Shown piece after piece: positions 1-11,095 of a stretch of DNA of 64,000 nt. This DNA is from Perkinsus olseni. Its lineage: Eukaryota > Perkinsozoa > Perkinsida > Perkinsidae. The notes under the pieces were generated by a model. It was not told the DNA's origin. It was given only the letters and a program-made list of their open reading frames with translations, and did not search any database. The stretch spans positions 27,632-91,631 of the forward strand of contig JABANP010000186.1 of assembly GCA_013115135.1 (NCBI GenBank), given 5' to 3'. Made by a program: the position numbers and the translations under genes. How positions within the stretch are numbered: position 1 is the stretch's first letter; the number at the start of each line of letters is the position of its first letter.

Positions 1-5
1 TATGA

Positions 6-1529
6 ATGGCGACTACTAAAACGTCTAAGCACGAAGGGTCGGCCTTCGTAGAAGAGGTGAAGAAGGTCGAACGCGCTGATTCCATCTTGAGCGGCGCTGG
101 GACTCCGAGTACCGTAGGGGACCTCACGCCCGGATTCAGAGGGCGCCTGGACTCAAGCGACCCTTTCTGGGGGTTGGAGTTCACTCACGAGATGGCTGTT
201 GAGGCGTTGAGGAAGGAGATTGGCAAGAGGGTCTACAGCAGGATGAGGGCTGCTGAGGACTCGACTAAAGGGGGCCGCACATGGCGGCTTGACCCGGCCG
301 ATTTCGATATGGGGCGTATGTTCGCGGATGGTGAGGAGAGTGACGGTTATGTTATGAAGTTCGCTGACTTTGATATGGAAGGCTTCTTCATGGACCCCTC
401 CCCGCCACCCGAGGGAGCTCCGGTGGACTGGAACTTGTGGGAGATCGAGCTCTTCGGCCCGATACGCGAGGACGTGAAGGGGATGTTCAAGGCTGAGCCA
501 GTGGAGAAGGAAAGGTTCGTCACTCCCTATGGCCATGATTATGATACTATCGACGAGAGCGAGTTGTGTGATTTCTGGCAGTGCTGGTCGATGAGCCCGG
601 TGGAGGCGGTGGAGGCCGTTGATGCGGTGAGGGAGGTCCTCAAGGACCCGGTCTATGTCCTGTCTATCGCCCCCTCGGTGGTCCATGATGCCCACTGGCT
701 CAGTCTTGTTCGTCCTAAGGTTGATGTAGAGTACCCCATCATGGCCAGACCGACCAACAGCCTCCCTCTGGCCTTGCTTGCTATGGCTCGGTCCCAAGCC
801 ACGCTGTGCAGGGCGATGATGCCAGTACTCGCTGGAGGTGCTAAGCTGGCCCATCTGCAAGCCTTGCTGGTTCGCCTCAAGTACCATCAGTTGGTGGAAG
901 CTGACCCTAGGGTTAAGGAGGGGTACAGGAGGAAACTGATAGGTCGTGAGCTCGTTGATCGCTTTCCCCAAGGACGCCTGGCCTTCCGCGAGATGGCTTG
1001 GGCCCTTCGAAAGGCTCTACATCATGGCACAAGTCGTCTTTGTACGGGACATTAACGCCTTGAGAGATCTCCTCAGCGACAGGCATATTTCTGGGCGCGC
1101 GGTCGCCCTCGCTGGGGAGTGCCCGGGGCTGGCGGTGGCGCGTGCGGCTACTGCGGCCAGGGTGCTGCTGGTGGAGGGCTCGGAGATGCTTAACATGAAC
1201 AACGATGATGTGAGCTCGATGGCCCAGGAGGTGGCCGCTATGATCGTGTCATCGGCGATGGACACCCCCTGGCTCGCCTTCCAGTCCTCACCGCTCGACC
1301 CTGCGGGCGGCCCCCTTCTCCCACCGCTTCGAGAGAGAGCCTTGGGTGCCGCTCTCGAGACTCGCTGTGGCCTTTGCTGACACCACCGGTCCCCTCAGAT
1401 GCCAGCAATGGAAGGGAAAGGGAGCCCAGCAAGTACACAGTCTTGGTAGAAAGGCTCGCCAGAGGTATCGAGGATGGTAGGGTCTACATGGGCCCTCGAT
1501 ATCTCCGCAGCATCATATCCGCTGCCTGA
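6..1529 (+). CDS. Unrecognised protein, multi-exon
   Basis: Protein of no family I recognise. The first exon reads from ATG at 6 for about 340 codons. It is rich in acidic and aromatic residues, has no signal peptide or obvious membrane segment, and includes an Ala/Val-rich helix around residues 195-210. Coding character then continues in the +1 frame from about 1024 (MAQVVFVRDINALRDLLSD) to 1345. A clean GT-AG intron of 53 nt (1346-1398) joins it to a last exon ending in TGA at 1529. The switch of frame near 1020-1050 is unresolved and could be a missed small intron or a one-base error. The membrane-protein exon starting at 1581 may belong to the same gene. Confidence is moderate that this is coding and low on the structure. 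Confidence 0.45.
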
Positions 1530-1580
1530 CAGGGTTACGTGCTCCCTAGATCTTCTCTGAGTTGGGCTCTGCTCCATCAG

Positions 1581-2703
1581 CCCCAACGCTGTCGCTTGCC
1601 CCCTAGGGAAGCCCTCAGCCCCTCTCACCGAATACTCCGACTACGCGGCCCTTCGCCTTGCTGATCTCATCGCGGGTGTGCAAGACCTCCTACGTCTCCT
1701 CAGACCGGGCGTGTGGGCGCATGCTCAGTGGCTACGTTGGTCGACCCCCGTCTCGCGCCCGGCCCAGACCTCTACCTATGGTGCTGATGCATTCGCCTGG
1801 AAGCGCTCTAGCAAGGAGGGCTGCGAGGCCCTGGCGGTGAGGGTCCCTCCACCGCCCTGCCGGACCGTCATTGACGCTGTCGGGTCGGCTGCGGCTGTCC
1901 CTGTAGACCACCTGGCTTCCTACATCGAGATGCGCAACACTGAGGTCGGACAGTCTTGGAGGGGCTACCCTGCTCTCGACCGCCTGGCCTACCGTGTAGC
2001 TTCTCTCATCAAGTGGTCCGCGGTCCTCGCCCTGATGTACACCACCGTCCCTTCTGTGGAGATGCTGTCTTCGAGGTTGGCAGCGCAGGCCTCTGTCCTC
2101 ACCTGTGGTCTCCTATCACTGGGGTGGTGCTCTGGACAGGGCCTCTGGCTAGGTGTACTCGGGGCATGGTTCAAGATCCCTAGAACGCTGTACGGGGAGT
2201 GGCCAGTGGATGACTACGTCATCATAGTGGCCCTCACCTCCATGTCCCGCCGCAGTGGCCTCCCTGCCTCGCTGTCATTCCCGTCACTGCAAGAATGGGT
2301 CCTCAGCACAATAGCCCTTCCGAGCCTCTTCCCAGCGGTGGGCATCCAGGCGGTCTGGCTCTACCTGATAGGCTCGGTCCTGGGCAACCTGTTCTGTCGC
2401 GAGATGCAGGGCCAGGCGGGCATGGCTGCTGTCCTCGGCTACATGCTAGGGTCCAGCCTCGTCTATGGTCTCCAAGGCGATGATACCCCCCTCAGCCTAC
2501 TAGCCTTCCATGACCTAGGCCCAGTGCCCTTCGCCTCACTATACGGCATGGCGGTGTTGGCTACTCGTGAGGCCTTCACTCCTCGTGTTAGGAAGGCCCT
2601 CGGTCGCGGGGTGTGGTTGAGGTCGTGTATGGCGGTCATGCTGGCCGGGATGGTCTGCAGTCTTGTCGGTCCGCCGCTCATCTGCCATTTCATATTCTCA
2701 TAG
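1581..2703 (+). CDS. Multi-pass membrane protein, unrecognised
   Basis: Open frame from a likely splice acceptor (CAG ending at 1580) to TAG at 2703, about 373 codons in a single exon. The N-terminal part is soluble (LTEYSDYAALRLADLIAG, then a Pro/Arg stretch). From about codon 130 there are six or more hydrophobic segments, including ones around VLALMYTTVPSVEML, LGVLGAWF, VGIQAVWLYLIGSVLGNLF and a C-terminal MAVMLAGMVCSLVGPPLICHF. It is therefore probably an integral membrane protein. I see no transporter signature. Its 5' end is unclear: it may be the last exon of the preceding gene, but the upstream exon ends in TGA at 1529 before any usable donor. Function unknown. Confidence 0.5.
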
Positions 2704-2991
2704 CAGTCATTGTGTCCCCCTCGAGGGTTCAGGAGGGGCTTAGTGCCCCCCCTCTGTAGCATTCATTCTTCGACACCTTTCACCATCATCATCATCATCC
2801 CTACTTAGCTGAGTGACGCCTTTATTGAAGCATCCTGCTGATCTCAGCAACACCACCATCGTTATTGATTCATCGTTTCAACCGCTATCACACGTCAGAG
2901 TTTCCTGCCGGGTTGCTTGAAGCGTATCTTCGAGGTCGCTTACAACCCTTTCAGCTTCATGATGTTTCGCTGCTTCCCTCCTCAATGCACG

Positions 2992-5609
2992 ATGACACGC
3001 TCTCCCTCGTCGGCGGAGGGCCCCTCGGGCTGCCCTGGTCGGGTCACTCGCCAGTATCTCGCCGACTTGAGTGCACGGGCATCAGCGGAGGCCACCCGTA
3101 GAAGCCACGACAGTGATGCTGCAGACGACGGTGGCGCCGCTACTACCACTCCTTCGCCGCATCAGACCGCCCCTCCCCCCTCTAGCGGAGTGCCCCCCAG
3201 CCCTGAGCCTACCTGGTCAGAGGGGTCTTCTGCCCTCTTGGACACCCTCCCCAATACCGTAGCGGAGAGGATCGGTCTCCCTCCGCCAGTGCTGGTCTGC
3301 CAACCCGAACCAGTGACGGTCGAGTGTAGTTGGAGTTCATGGGCTAGTAGTACGTCCACTGCCCACCATCTCGAGGAGCCCTCGGAGCCTCTGCCGGTTC
3401 AAGAGGTCATCACGCCAGTCTACGCCTCGGCTGTCGGTCGGGCGGGCTCCATGCCTGCCTCCGCGGTGGCGAGCGTATGCTTGTATAGTGTCTATGATGC
3501 TGTTGCCCGTAACGGGGCGCCATGCTGTGGGCTGGCTAGGACTGTCACAGGACCGTGGAAGGGTGAGACGACGCGTCCAGGACTGTGCTTGACTTTGCTT
3601 CTTCCCTCAGGGGGATGGCGTCCGTGTTGCTTCTGCCAGATGACGAGTCTGGTCAGCATCACAGCAGCGTCTCTGCCATCCCAGCTCGCCCGACTCGAAG
3701 TGGCTACACTCAGCCGTCCAGCGTCGCCTCGCGGCTCCAGCCCGTTGTCGGCGGAGCAACCGATGGAGATGGTCTCCGTCGAAGACGGTGATGACTATAA
3801 GGTCAGTGAGGGGGTAAGCGAGGGGTCCTGGAGGGGGGATGCCTTCCGTTGCCGAATGCAGTGCTGCCTCGACCGTCCTTACCACGCCCGATGTTCGGTC
3901 CATTCATGGCGATATTATTTTTAATCTAGACGTGGCTTTGCTCGCGGAGCATGTGGCTCATCGCACGCTTAAGAGCCTCCGCGACCCTACCTCGGTTGGG
4001 GACCGCGCTGCTGCAAGGTGTCCCCCTCCACCGAACACCTCCCGCTTGAACGAGGGCAAGCGGCTGCCCATGGACTACCTCGGACTCATCACCGCATTCG
4101 ATCGTCTGATGGTGGAAGAGGAGTTCCTGGCGTCTCTCGAGCGCAGACAGAAGCCGCGGAGACAACCTCGTGTGGAGCGGTCCTTGGCCGCTTGGAGTGG
4201 GAACTCGCAACCTTCTCGACGCTGCGAGACTCTGCCCTACGCGCAGCAGGCCGTGCGGCTGCCGTCCCCGCGCTTCCCACAGCGGCCCTACCCCAGTTTA
4301 AATAGTATGACACACTGTCCGGGTCAGAGCTGCAAGCCTGCGATAGAGCCTGGCCGTGGTCAGGGACATTTTCCTATCGACGGAGGGATGGTTGAGAGAA
4401 GTTCCTGTGCCTTCGGCTGTGCCCCCGTCGGCCCCTCCGCCTCTAGAGTCGAGCTCTCACTTGCTCGCTCGGTACGTGCTACGCGACATCTACTTCGTGG
4501 TTGAGATCATCCAGGCCTTGGAGCAGGGCCGCTGGAGGTGCATCCGGGGGGCCCCTCGTCGCCCCGCGTACTTTTCTATCAGCCGAGATTGGAGCGACCG
4601 GAGATCAGTCGCTTGCCAGGCATCACCTCGGGACTGCTTACCAGTAGGCAAGACGACCGGTCTAGGAGGGATGGCGCTTCCGCGGCAAGAGCAATCGGTG
4701 TGGGTCTCAGAAGCCGTCTGCAGCAGGGTGGAGCGGGAAAGCATTGTCTGTAGAGAGCCAGCTCATGGCAAAGATGCTCGCTGTGAGAGCGAGCTGGAGA
4801 TGGTGGACGGGCCTGCTCTTACCGGGAGGACCGAGGGAACTTGGCGACTTGTGAAGGGCGAGGATGCCGATCGTCGACACCCTCGGCCGATTGTCATGAG
4901 GCTCTTGGCCCAGGGACAACAAGATGGGGAAGTGAGGGGTGTCGTCACGGAGGTGCCATTATCCCCCTCTGGGACTACGGATCATGGAGCGGCTCCTACG
5001 CCTGGCACTAAGTCTGCCTGGAAGGGTGCTGGGTCTTCAGGAGGAAGTGTGCCTGATGACCTACACTCGGAGGCTTGTACTGGCCCTACTCACCATGACT
5101 GTCGTAGCGCCGAAGAGGCTGCGGGCTTGTTCGTCAGAGATCTGTCTTCAAGGTGCCTGTGCCGCCTTGTAGCGCGATCTATCCTGGATACCTTGCTGCT
5201 GCGTATCAGCGTATCTTGGGTTGATCCTGGCCTCTTTCATGTATATGATATCGATGCATCCGAAGAAGCGACTGATGGCGTGATGCCGGTGTCACCAGCA
5301 AGCGTTGGCATTCAGTGCAGCATCAGTCGCGCGCCATCTGGACCCGACCTCGGTTCCAGCCCGTCCTGGGTCGAGCAACGACAGAATGTAGCCTGCCAGA
5401 CGGACCCTCCCCGGCCGAGCCATCTGCGGCTCCTGCTGCTAATGGCGGCCCGGCGTCGACTGGAACAGCAGCAACGAGAGTCATCACGACCTGGGCAGCA
5501 TCATCCCCTTGGAGGCACACGCTGGAGGCCGCACCGGGTAACCGTCCTGGGCAACGCCCTTGGTGGTACAGTCGGAAAGCATGCTACTCTCGGGACGACA
5601 GAAGTGTGA
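2992..5609 (+). CDS. Large unrecognised protein, multi-exon
   Basis: Three long open stretches in different frames (2992-3924, 3839-4504, 4356-5609) overlap at candidate splice sites, for example acceptors ending at 3598 and 3868 and the CAG at about 4361, so I read one spliced gene. The N-terminal third is Ser/Thr/Pro/Ala-rich and low in complexity. Within the rest I see three short amphipathic-helix-like segments of similar flavour: LLAEHVAHRTLKSLRD, LLARYVLRDIYFVVEIIQAL and LFVRDLSSRCLCRLVARSIL. The C-terminus is Arg/Gln-rich. No domain family is recognised. A viral polyprotein was considered because of the overlapping frames, but no viral motif is visible and splicing explains the overlaps. 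Confidence 0.4.
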
Positions 5610-6024
5610 TGAGGATCTCAGCGAGCTATCCGCAGACCATCGACCGCCCGACGGTGTAGTCCATCTTCGAAGTGGAGTTGTTGCTGGGACTTCGGTGGTT
5701 CCATCCCCGAATACGCGTCCGAAGGGAGGCTGTGGTAACCCGGTTAAAGAAGGGAGAATGAGGAGGGCTCCACTTTATCGAACAGCTCTCTCGAGCATCC
5801 GACCCCTACGCCCAAGAGGGCCTGCTCACCGGACGCGGGTAGGCTTCAGGTTTTCACCTAAATGGTAGTGATGCATGAGACCTGTGTACACTTTGTACTT
5901 GCTTGTGGTGGGTCGAGTTGGGAGGGTGTCTTGGAGGGGGTAGATTTCCGGGTAGGCTGTCAAGTACGTGAGGGAAGATGCTCGCTGAATCAACTTCCTT
6001 TTTAGTCTTGTCCTTTGATCGGCT
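5610..6024. other. Intergenic, no gene seen
   Basis: Spacer between the unrecognised gene and the first cyclin gene. No conserved coding, RNA gene or repeat is apparent. It presumably holds the cyclin promoter. Confidence 0.5.
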
Positions 6025-7153
6025 ATGACATTTTCTGAGGTCTCTACCTCGCCATCGTCCAGCAAGTCCGTCGTCTCAGACGTCTCAACGACTTGCGATG
6101 AGACAGTAAGATTGAACATGCCGCTCACTTACGAGCGGAAGCTTATCCGTCGAGGAGAAGGGGGCTTCCAATCCGCGACGCCGGTGTCTCCGTTCGACGG
6201 AGTGGAACATACTCAGCGGCAACAGCAGCAGCGACAAGACTTTAGCGGCTGTCAGCATTTGAAAGACGGCTATGATTCGCTGGCTAAACCTACGACCCTG
6301 GTAGGAAGCGTCTATTGAAGTATTGTTCGTTCGTGCCTTTGACGCTGCAGGTCGAATTCTTACCCTCTATGACCGCGATCCTCAAAGAGATTCGTCGAAC
6401 TGGGTGATGCCGCTACTGGTAGGTGGATGGCCTCCTCTCTCTCTCGTTACCTGTGTGGTGCCTGCTGCTCAGAGTCCTTGGGACCAGGAGAGCTTACACG
6501 CTTTCCACGCTGTCCGTGTGCCGGCCATACCACTCGAAGTTTACCTTAAGCGTCTCGCGAGGAAGTTCAACGTGAGAATCTTATCCCTTCTGCCGTTTCT
6601 CACCGTACTCATGCTTGCCCCCTCTCAGTGTTCCAACTCTTGCTTCGTCGTAGCCCTCATCTACATCGATCGAGTGAACATGTGCCGTGGGGGAACATTC
6701 AGGATCAACTCCTACAGCATCTACAGGTACCCACCTGCATTTGGTCGATCATCATCGAGCAGCTGTCATCTTTCAGAGTTCTCCTGTCGGCACTGCTGGT
6801 GTCTACGAAGTTCTATGAGGATTGTTATTACAGCAACGGGGATTATGCTAGATTTGGTGGAGTTCGGGTATCCGAGCTCAACTCTTTGGAGTTGGGTTTT
6901 CTAAAGCTGATAAGTGAGAAGGGTCGTCTCACTACGCTCGTCATCATTCTCAAATAATCTCTGGTCGTCAGACTGGTCCCTGACGATCACCCCTGAGCAG
7001 TACGAGACTTACCGTACGCTGCTTAGCGCACAAAGCTTCAGTGCAACTCAGACCAAGGCAGCTGCTCTAATGAAAGTAGTCTATGAAAGCACTCGGAACT
7101 TGCTAAGGATCGCTTCGCGGACAGGTTCAACCTCATCATCTGTCGAAGGCTGA
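6025..7153 (+). CDS. Pho80/cyclin P-like cyclin, copy 1
   Basis: Cyclin of the Pho80/PCL (cyclin P/U) type, which in other eukaryotes binds and activates a Pho85/CDK5-like kinase. The N-terminus is Ser/Thr-rich. The cyclin box follows: helix-1 region around VPAIPLEVYLKRLARKFN, then CFVVALIYIDRV, then RVLLSALLVSTKFYEDCYYS and FGGVRVSELNSLELGFLKLI, ending with SLTITPEQYETY. These blocks are joined by introns 6572-6628 (57 nt), 6727-6776 (50 nt) and 6914-6971 (58 nt), all GT-AG. The stop is TGA at 7153. The junction between the N-terminal exon and the first cyclin-box exon (about 6400-6475) does not keep frame in my reading and is unresolved. Two paralogues follow downstream in the same orientation with matching intron positions. 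Confidence 0.8.
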
Positions 7154-7750
7154 AGTGCCTCACTCAGTCCGTGAGGAGACTACTAGAACACCCGTCCCTT
7201 ATTACCGGCGTTCTAGTGGCCCTGCTGCTATTGTCGTTGATAACTGTCAAGGTGTGAGTGTTTGTGCGGAGATCTTTCGGAGACACGATCGAGGCTCAGG
7301 TCTCTGCTGTCCATCAACCAGTTGTCGCTTCCCTGACCACCATTGCAGCGCCGCCGCAGCTCGACATGAATCGACCGGATTGGGTGAGCGCTTGAAGGGT
7401 CCAACTTGACGTCGGCTCGTTGCAAGTCCTCCCGCACGAGCCCCATTGCTCCCACATGGCTTTAGATTCCGCTGCAATAGTCAATTACCGCGGACTTCAT
7501 GCAAGAGCTATGCAATTTTGATAGTACTTTGTCGATCTACGATGATAGTAGCGGCCAGTATTTATGAAGCGGGAGTGCTACCGGACTGAAAGTACCAGCA
7601 GGACTTGGCCGACGCCGTCATTGTAGTTGACGTTAACGATGATTATGATGCTCTGCCACTTATGCTGGCATTGTAGAATTGTAACTCCTCATCGTACTAG
7701 ACTTTTTTGCCGCCGGTTTTCCGGCGCCAACCCTCACATCCTGGCTGCTT

Positions 7751-7783
7751 ATTGTTGCTGTTGTTGCTGCTGTTGCTGCTGCC
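7751..7783. repeat. TTG/CTG triplet microsatellite
   Basis: Interrupted run of TTG and CTG triplets between cyclin copies 1 and 2. It gives poly-Leu or poly-Cys in the shadow frames and is not taken as coding. Confidence 0.85.
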
Positions 7784-8144
7784 TCTGGCACTACTGCCCT
7801 TGTGGCTGCACTCGCCACCACGCTCCTGGACCGAGACTGCAGGTTTTTGTGACCGAGATGGGACTTACTACCATCTCGAAAGTGAACTACGCTTGGTGAC
7901 TCAAGTTTTCTCCGAGTATTTGGGAGGAGTAGGTGTGTCATCATTACATTGAAGAAGTCTTGGGCCCTGCCTTTCTTGATAACATCCATCATCATCATCA
8001 TCATCGATTATGCGGTCATTCGAGGTCTGAGCTCAGCAGGTGCATCTCTGCGAGTATGCCCCTCGCGGAGGCATCCCACTGTGGTCAAAGCAGCCACATG
8101 CCTGATTGTGCTGCACCACCGAAATTAACAGCGTAAGCGACTGC

Positions 8145-8168
8145 GGCAGAAGCAGAAGCAGAAGCAGC
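8145..8168. repeat. GCAGAA hexamer repeat
   Basis: Four near-perfect units of a purine-rich hexamer (GCAGAA) in intergenic DNA. Confidence 0.7.
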
Positions 8169-8332
8169 ATGAGTGAAGTCAGAATTCTTGTCGTTATAGA
8201 AAGATCCAGACTTATCCACCACCCCATTAAATTGAACCGGTTGAGTGTCAGCATCAAGAAGCTTCGATACTGTACTATACTAGCCCATTGATTGCATTAC
8301 TATCATCATCACTACTGTATCATTCCTCTACT

Positions 8333-8393
8333 CCGTCATGCATAACCTTTTCACTGGCCCATCTGCATAACCATCTGCATAACCTTTTCACTG
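8333..8393. repeat. Short tandem duplication
   Basis: The phrase TGCATAACC occurs three times in about 50 bases, twice followed by TTTTCACTGG. This looks like a recent local duplication in intergenic sequence. Confidence 0.7.
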
Positions 8394-9112
8394 GACTTCT
8401 TTCTAGGCATTGCCAATGCCGCATTGGTATCGGACTCATTCTTGTAAGCCTTCCTAGGGGCTTTAACCGAGTCATTTATCCTACCGCCCAGTCGTCGTCA
8501 TTATTATTCTCTTGCATAACGTTAGTCACCTCCTTAAGTTCAATATAGTCTCTCAGTGATTGACCGCCGCCACCAGGTGTGGCAGTTTTATCCGAGCTTA
8601 GGGTGGTAGCGTTTCGTTCATCCACATCTGCCCTCGCCTGTCTTCTTTTTTCATCCGATCGTTATATTGCTGCTCATTGAGATAATATATGCCACAGGAG
8701 ACGTGGAATACTAATACAACAATGTTTCGGCATGTCGATCGTCTCATTTGTCTGCCTTCCAAACGCAGATGCTTTTTATTTCTACAACTATCAGAGCTAC
8801 GGCTCAACATCATTTACGCCTCCCTCTTCATCTTTTCTTCTTCTGTAAAATACCGGGGTCAATTATTTGACCCTCCACCTGTATGATCGTCCTTTTTTCT
8901 GCCTATGACTTATTATCAGAAATGTCGTCGTTGTTGTCATCATAATGCTTTGAAACATTGGCGGGATCTTCCTTCGTACGGGACTACCATTTGAGGCGTA
9001 TGCTCGTCATTTTTCGGCTTCTACCCAACGAGTTACAGGCCGCGTTATTACGATCACCATCATCACCACTCATTCGAAGTCCGCTATATGTTATCAAGCA
9101 GCAGCAGCCACA

Positions 9113-9136
9113 ATCATCATCATCATCATCATCATC
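9113..9136. repeat. ATC triplet microsatellite
   Basis: Run of eight ATC units preceded by a short CAG run. A related TTG run lies at 9367-9384. Both are intergenic. Confidence 0.85.
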
Positions 9137-10205
9137 AGCAACAGCGAACATGTTGTTGCTGTTGTTGCTACCACCACTACTGGTTGTAGTGATACTATTA
9201 TTATCATTATCACTTCTTATCAGAGTATTGCATAACGGTGTCGCTGGCCCGTTTTCATCCATTACACATGAGTAGTAGTAGGAGCAGTACCTTGAGATCT
9301 CTGCTAGTTGCCTAAGATAATGACCACAACCTGCCTGGAGCAAGATGTGGACATTGCTTCGAAGAGTTGTTGTTGTTGTTGTTGGAGTGGTAGTAATAGC
9401 TGCTCATTCATTTATCTGTTTCACGATCATCACCTTCTTGAGTTCTTACCTCACTACGTTTGCAATCGTATGCCTTAGATTTCCAATTTAAGATTTCCCT
9501 CCATGCTCCAGCCTAAGGCACAGACTTACTGGTCGAGCATATCCGGTCGTTCTCAACAAGCTTCACCTTGTCAACCAAACGACGTCACCGTCTTGCTTTT
9601 GTCTTTCAGCCGCTTCGACGCTCATGGGGGTCGAGTCAACCGCGAGCTCACAACAGCCTGCTTGCAAAGCGGCGTGTCGAGCCGAGCGGCAGCCGAGGAT
9701 ACTAGAAGAGTGAATCCTCGCTGAGCAGAATTAGACGGCTGGCGAGTGTTGTCCATGATGGGTTTGACATAACCTCGCGTCAGTGCTTTATCGTTAGATG
9801 GATCGTTGCCTTAATCTCTTCATCTGCTCTGCCATGTTGCTTCCTTGTCTACTCCCCATCATCACCCATCCTCTTTAGGCGTTTCGTTTCCCTTATGCCC
9901 AGATTGAATTGAGATCTGCTATCTCTCATTTTTCACTGAGTACGTTCGCCGGTGGCCGGCTGGTATGTGCGTGACCATGAAGCGCAATTTCGAGGTCAGC
10001 TCGTTGGGCCAGTTTACTTGGCGATGACGCTCGGCGCACAAGGGGAGTGCCTTGCCCCGATTTGTGATGAGCTCTGATCAGCTTGGGGGCCCACTAGCAA
10101 GTGGGCGTTGGTTTTCTAAAACCATTTCCGTCGTTAAATCCCATTGTGTTGACTCGAGAGCCCCCGGGGCGTGCAGCGGCCTTACGTAGCCTTTCTACTC
10201 CATTT

Positions 10206-11095
10206 ATGGGCGATCAGCTCTCGCAGAAAGGGGTTGCTGATGGCAGCAACAGTCAACAGATATGTTCCCCGCCAATGGTGAGTCGGCCTGTGCCCCAGCC
10301 GGGATTCGAACCCGCGTGCTCTTTTAGGATGGCTTCCTGCGGGCTTTATCAAACCTTCTAGAGCATATTGTCTTAGTAGCTACATTAGAGGGAGTTGATT
10401 GTAAGTTGAGCCTTCCTCTTCCACCACCAGCAGCAGCAGTAGCAGCAGGCAGTTGTGCTCAGGCCCGGGGACACGTACCAGGTTCCACGGTGTAAGCCCT
10501 CCTTCCATTTCGATCTATCACTACCTCAGACGAGTGGAATCACACTTCAGAGTAGGTTTTGGTCGCTGTTGTAGCATCCACGCTCATCTTTACTATACTT
10601 CAGTGCTCTTCGGAATGCTTTGTCATTGCCCTCATCTATATTGATCGGCTACTGAAGACTCAAGGCCCCAACTTTGTTGTTACTATGTGCGCCATTCACC
10701 GGTAAACAGTCTGTACCAAACAGTCCTGTTCTTACCTCATCACGTCAGAGTCATCCTCACATCGGTCGTACTGGCGGCGAAGTTCTTCGACGATCGTTAC
10801 TACAGCAACAGATTCTACGCTGCTGTTGGTGGCGTACGGACGAAGGAGCTGAACGCATTGGAGGCGGACTTTCTTCGGCTTATCAGTACACAAGATGGAC
10901 GGCGGTCTTCCTGTGTCGAGTGTTGCTGTCTCAGACTGGAATCTTCATACATTCCCAGAGGAGTATGAAGCTTACAGGATGAGCGTTTGGACGTCGGCAC
11001 CATCGGAGCTCACGCCGCCACTCACGCCGCCGCCGCTGTCTACTCCACAAGAGTTGATCATCAACCTTATTGGGGTAACGTACGGCTGCTGCTGA
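10206..11095 (+). CDS. Pho80/cyclin P-like cyclin, copy 2
   Basis: Second Pho80-type cyclin, likely a CDK partner. The ATG at 10206 begins a short Gln/Ser-rich exon. Exons then give [20 protein letters not shown] (the first cyclin helix), [71 protein letters not shown] and [12 protein letters not shown]. Introns are 10278-10327, 10401-10452, 10552-10603, 10702-10748 and 10886-10934, each 47-52 nt with GT-AG ends, and frame is kept throughout. The stop used is at 11095, after a Thr/Pro-rich tail, and a further 3' intron is possible. The first intron, exactly 50 nt, contains a tRNA T-arm-like sequence (see findings). This is the best resolved of the three cyclins. Confidence 0.85.

Larger units (their letters stand above)
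7154..10205. other. Repeat-rich intergenic region between cyclins 1 and 2
   Basis: About 3 kb without a gene I can support. It is AT-richer than its neighbours and holds triplet microsatellites (TGY, ATC, TTG), a hexamer repeat and a short tandem duplication, listed separately. The short open frames here are mostly products of these repeats. Unrecognised 5' exons of cyclin 2 could lie near the right end. Confidence 0.5.

Noticed and set aside
153..971. A 272-codon minus-strand frame
   Set aside because: It lies opposite a longer + strand exon with better codon character and has no motif, so it is taken as a shadow.
1..5609. Integrated viral genome, because of overlapping long frames on one strand
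   Set aside because: No polymerase, capsid, protease or helicase motif is visible, and GT-AG introns (for example 1346-1398) explain the frame changes.
7985..8005. Possible CRISPR-like or regulatory array of CAT repeats
   Set aside because: Simple ATC/CAT microsatellites without spacers. No CRISPR array exists anywhere in the window, as expected for a eukaryote.
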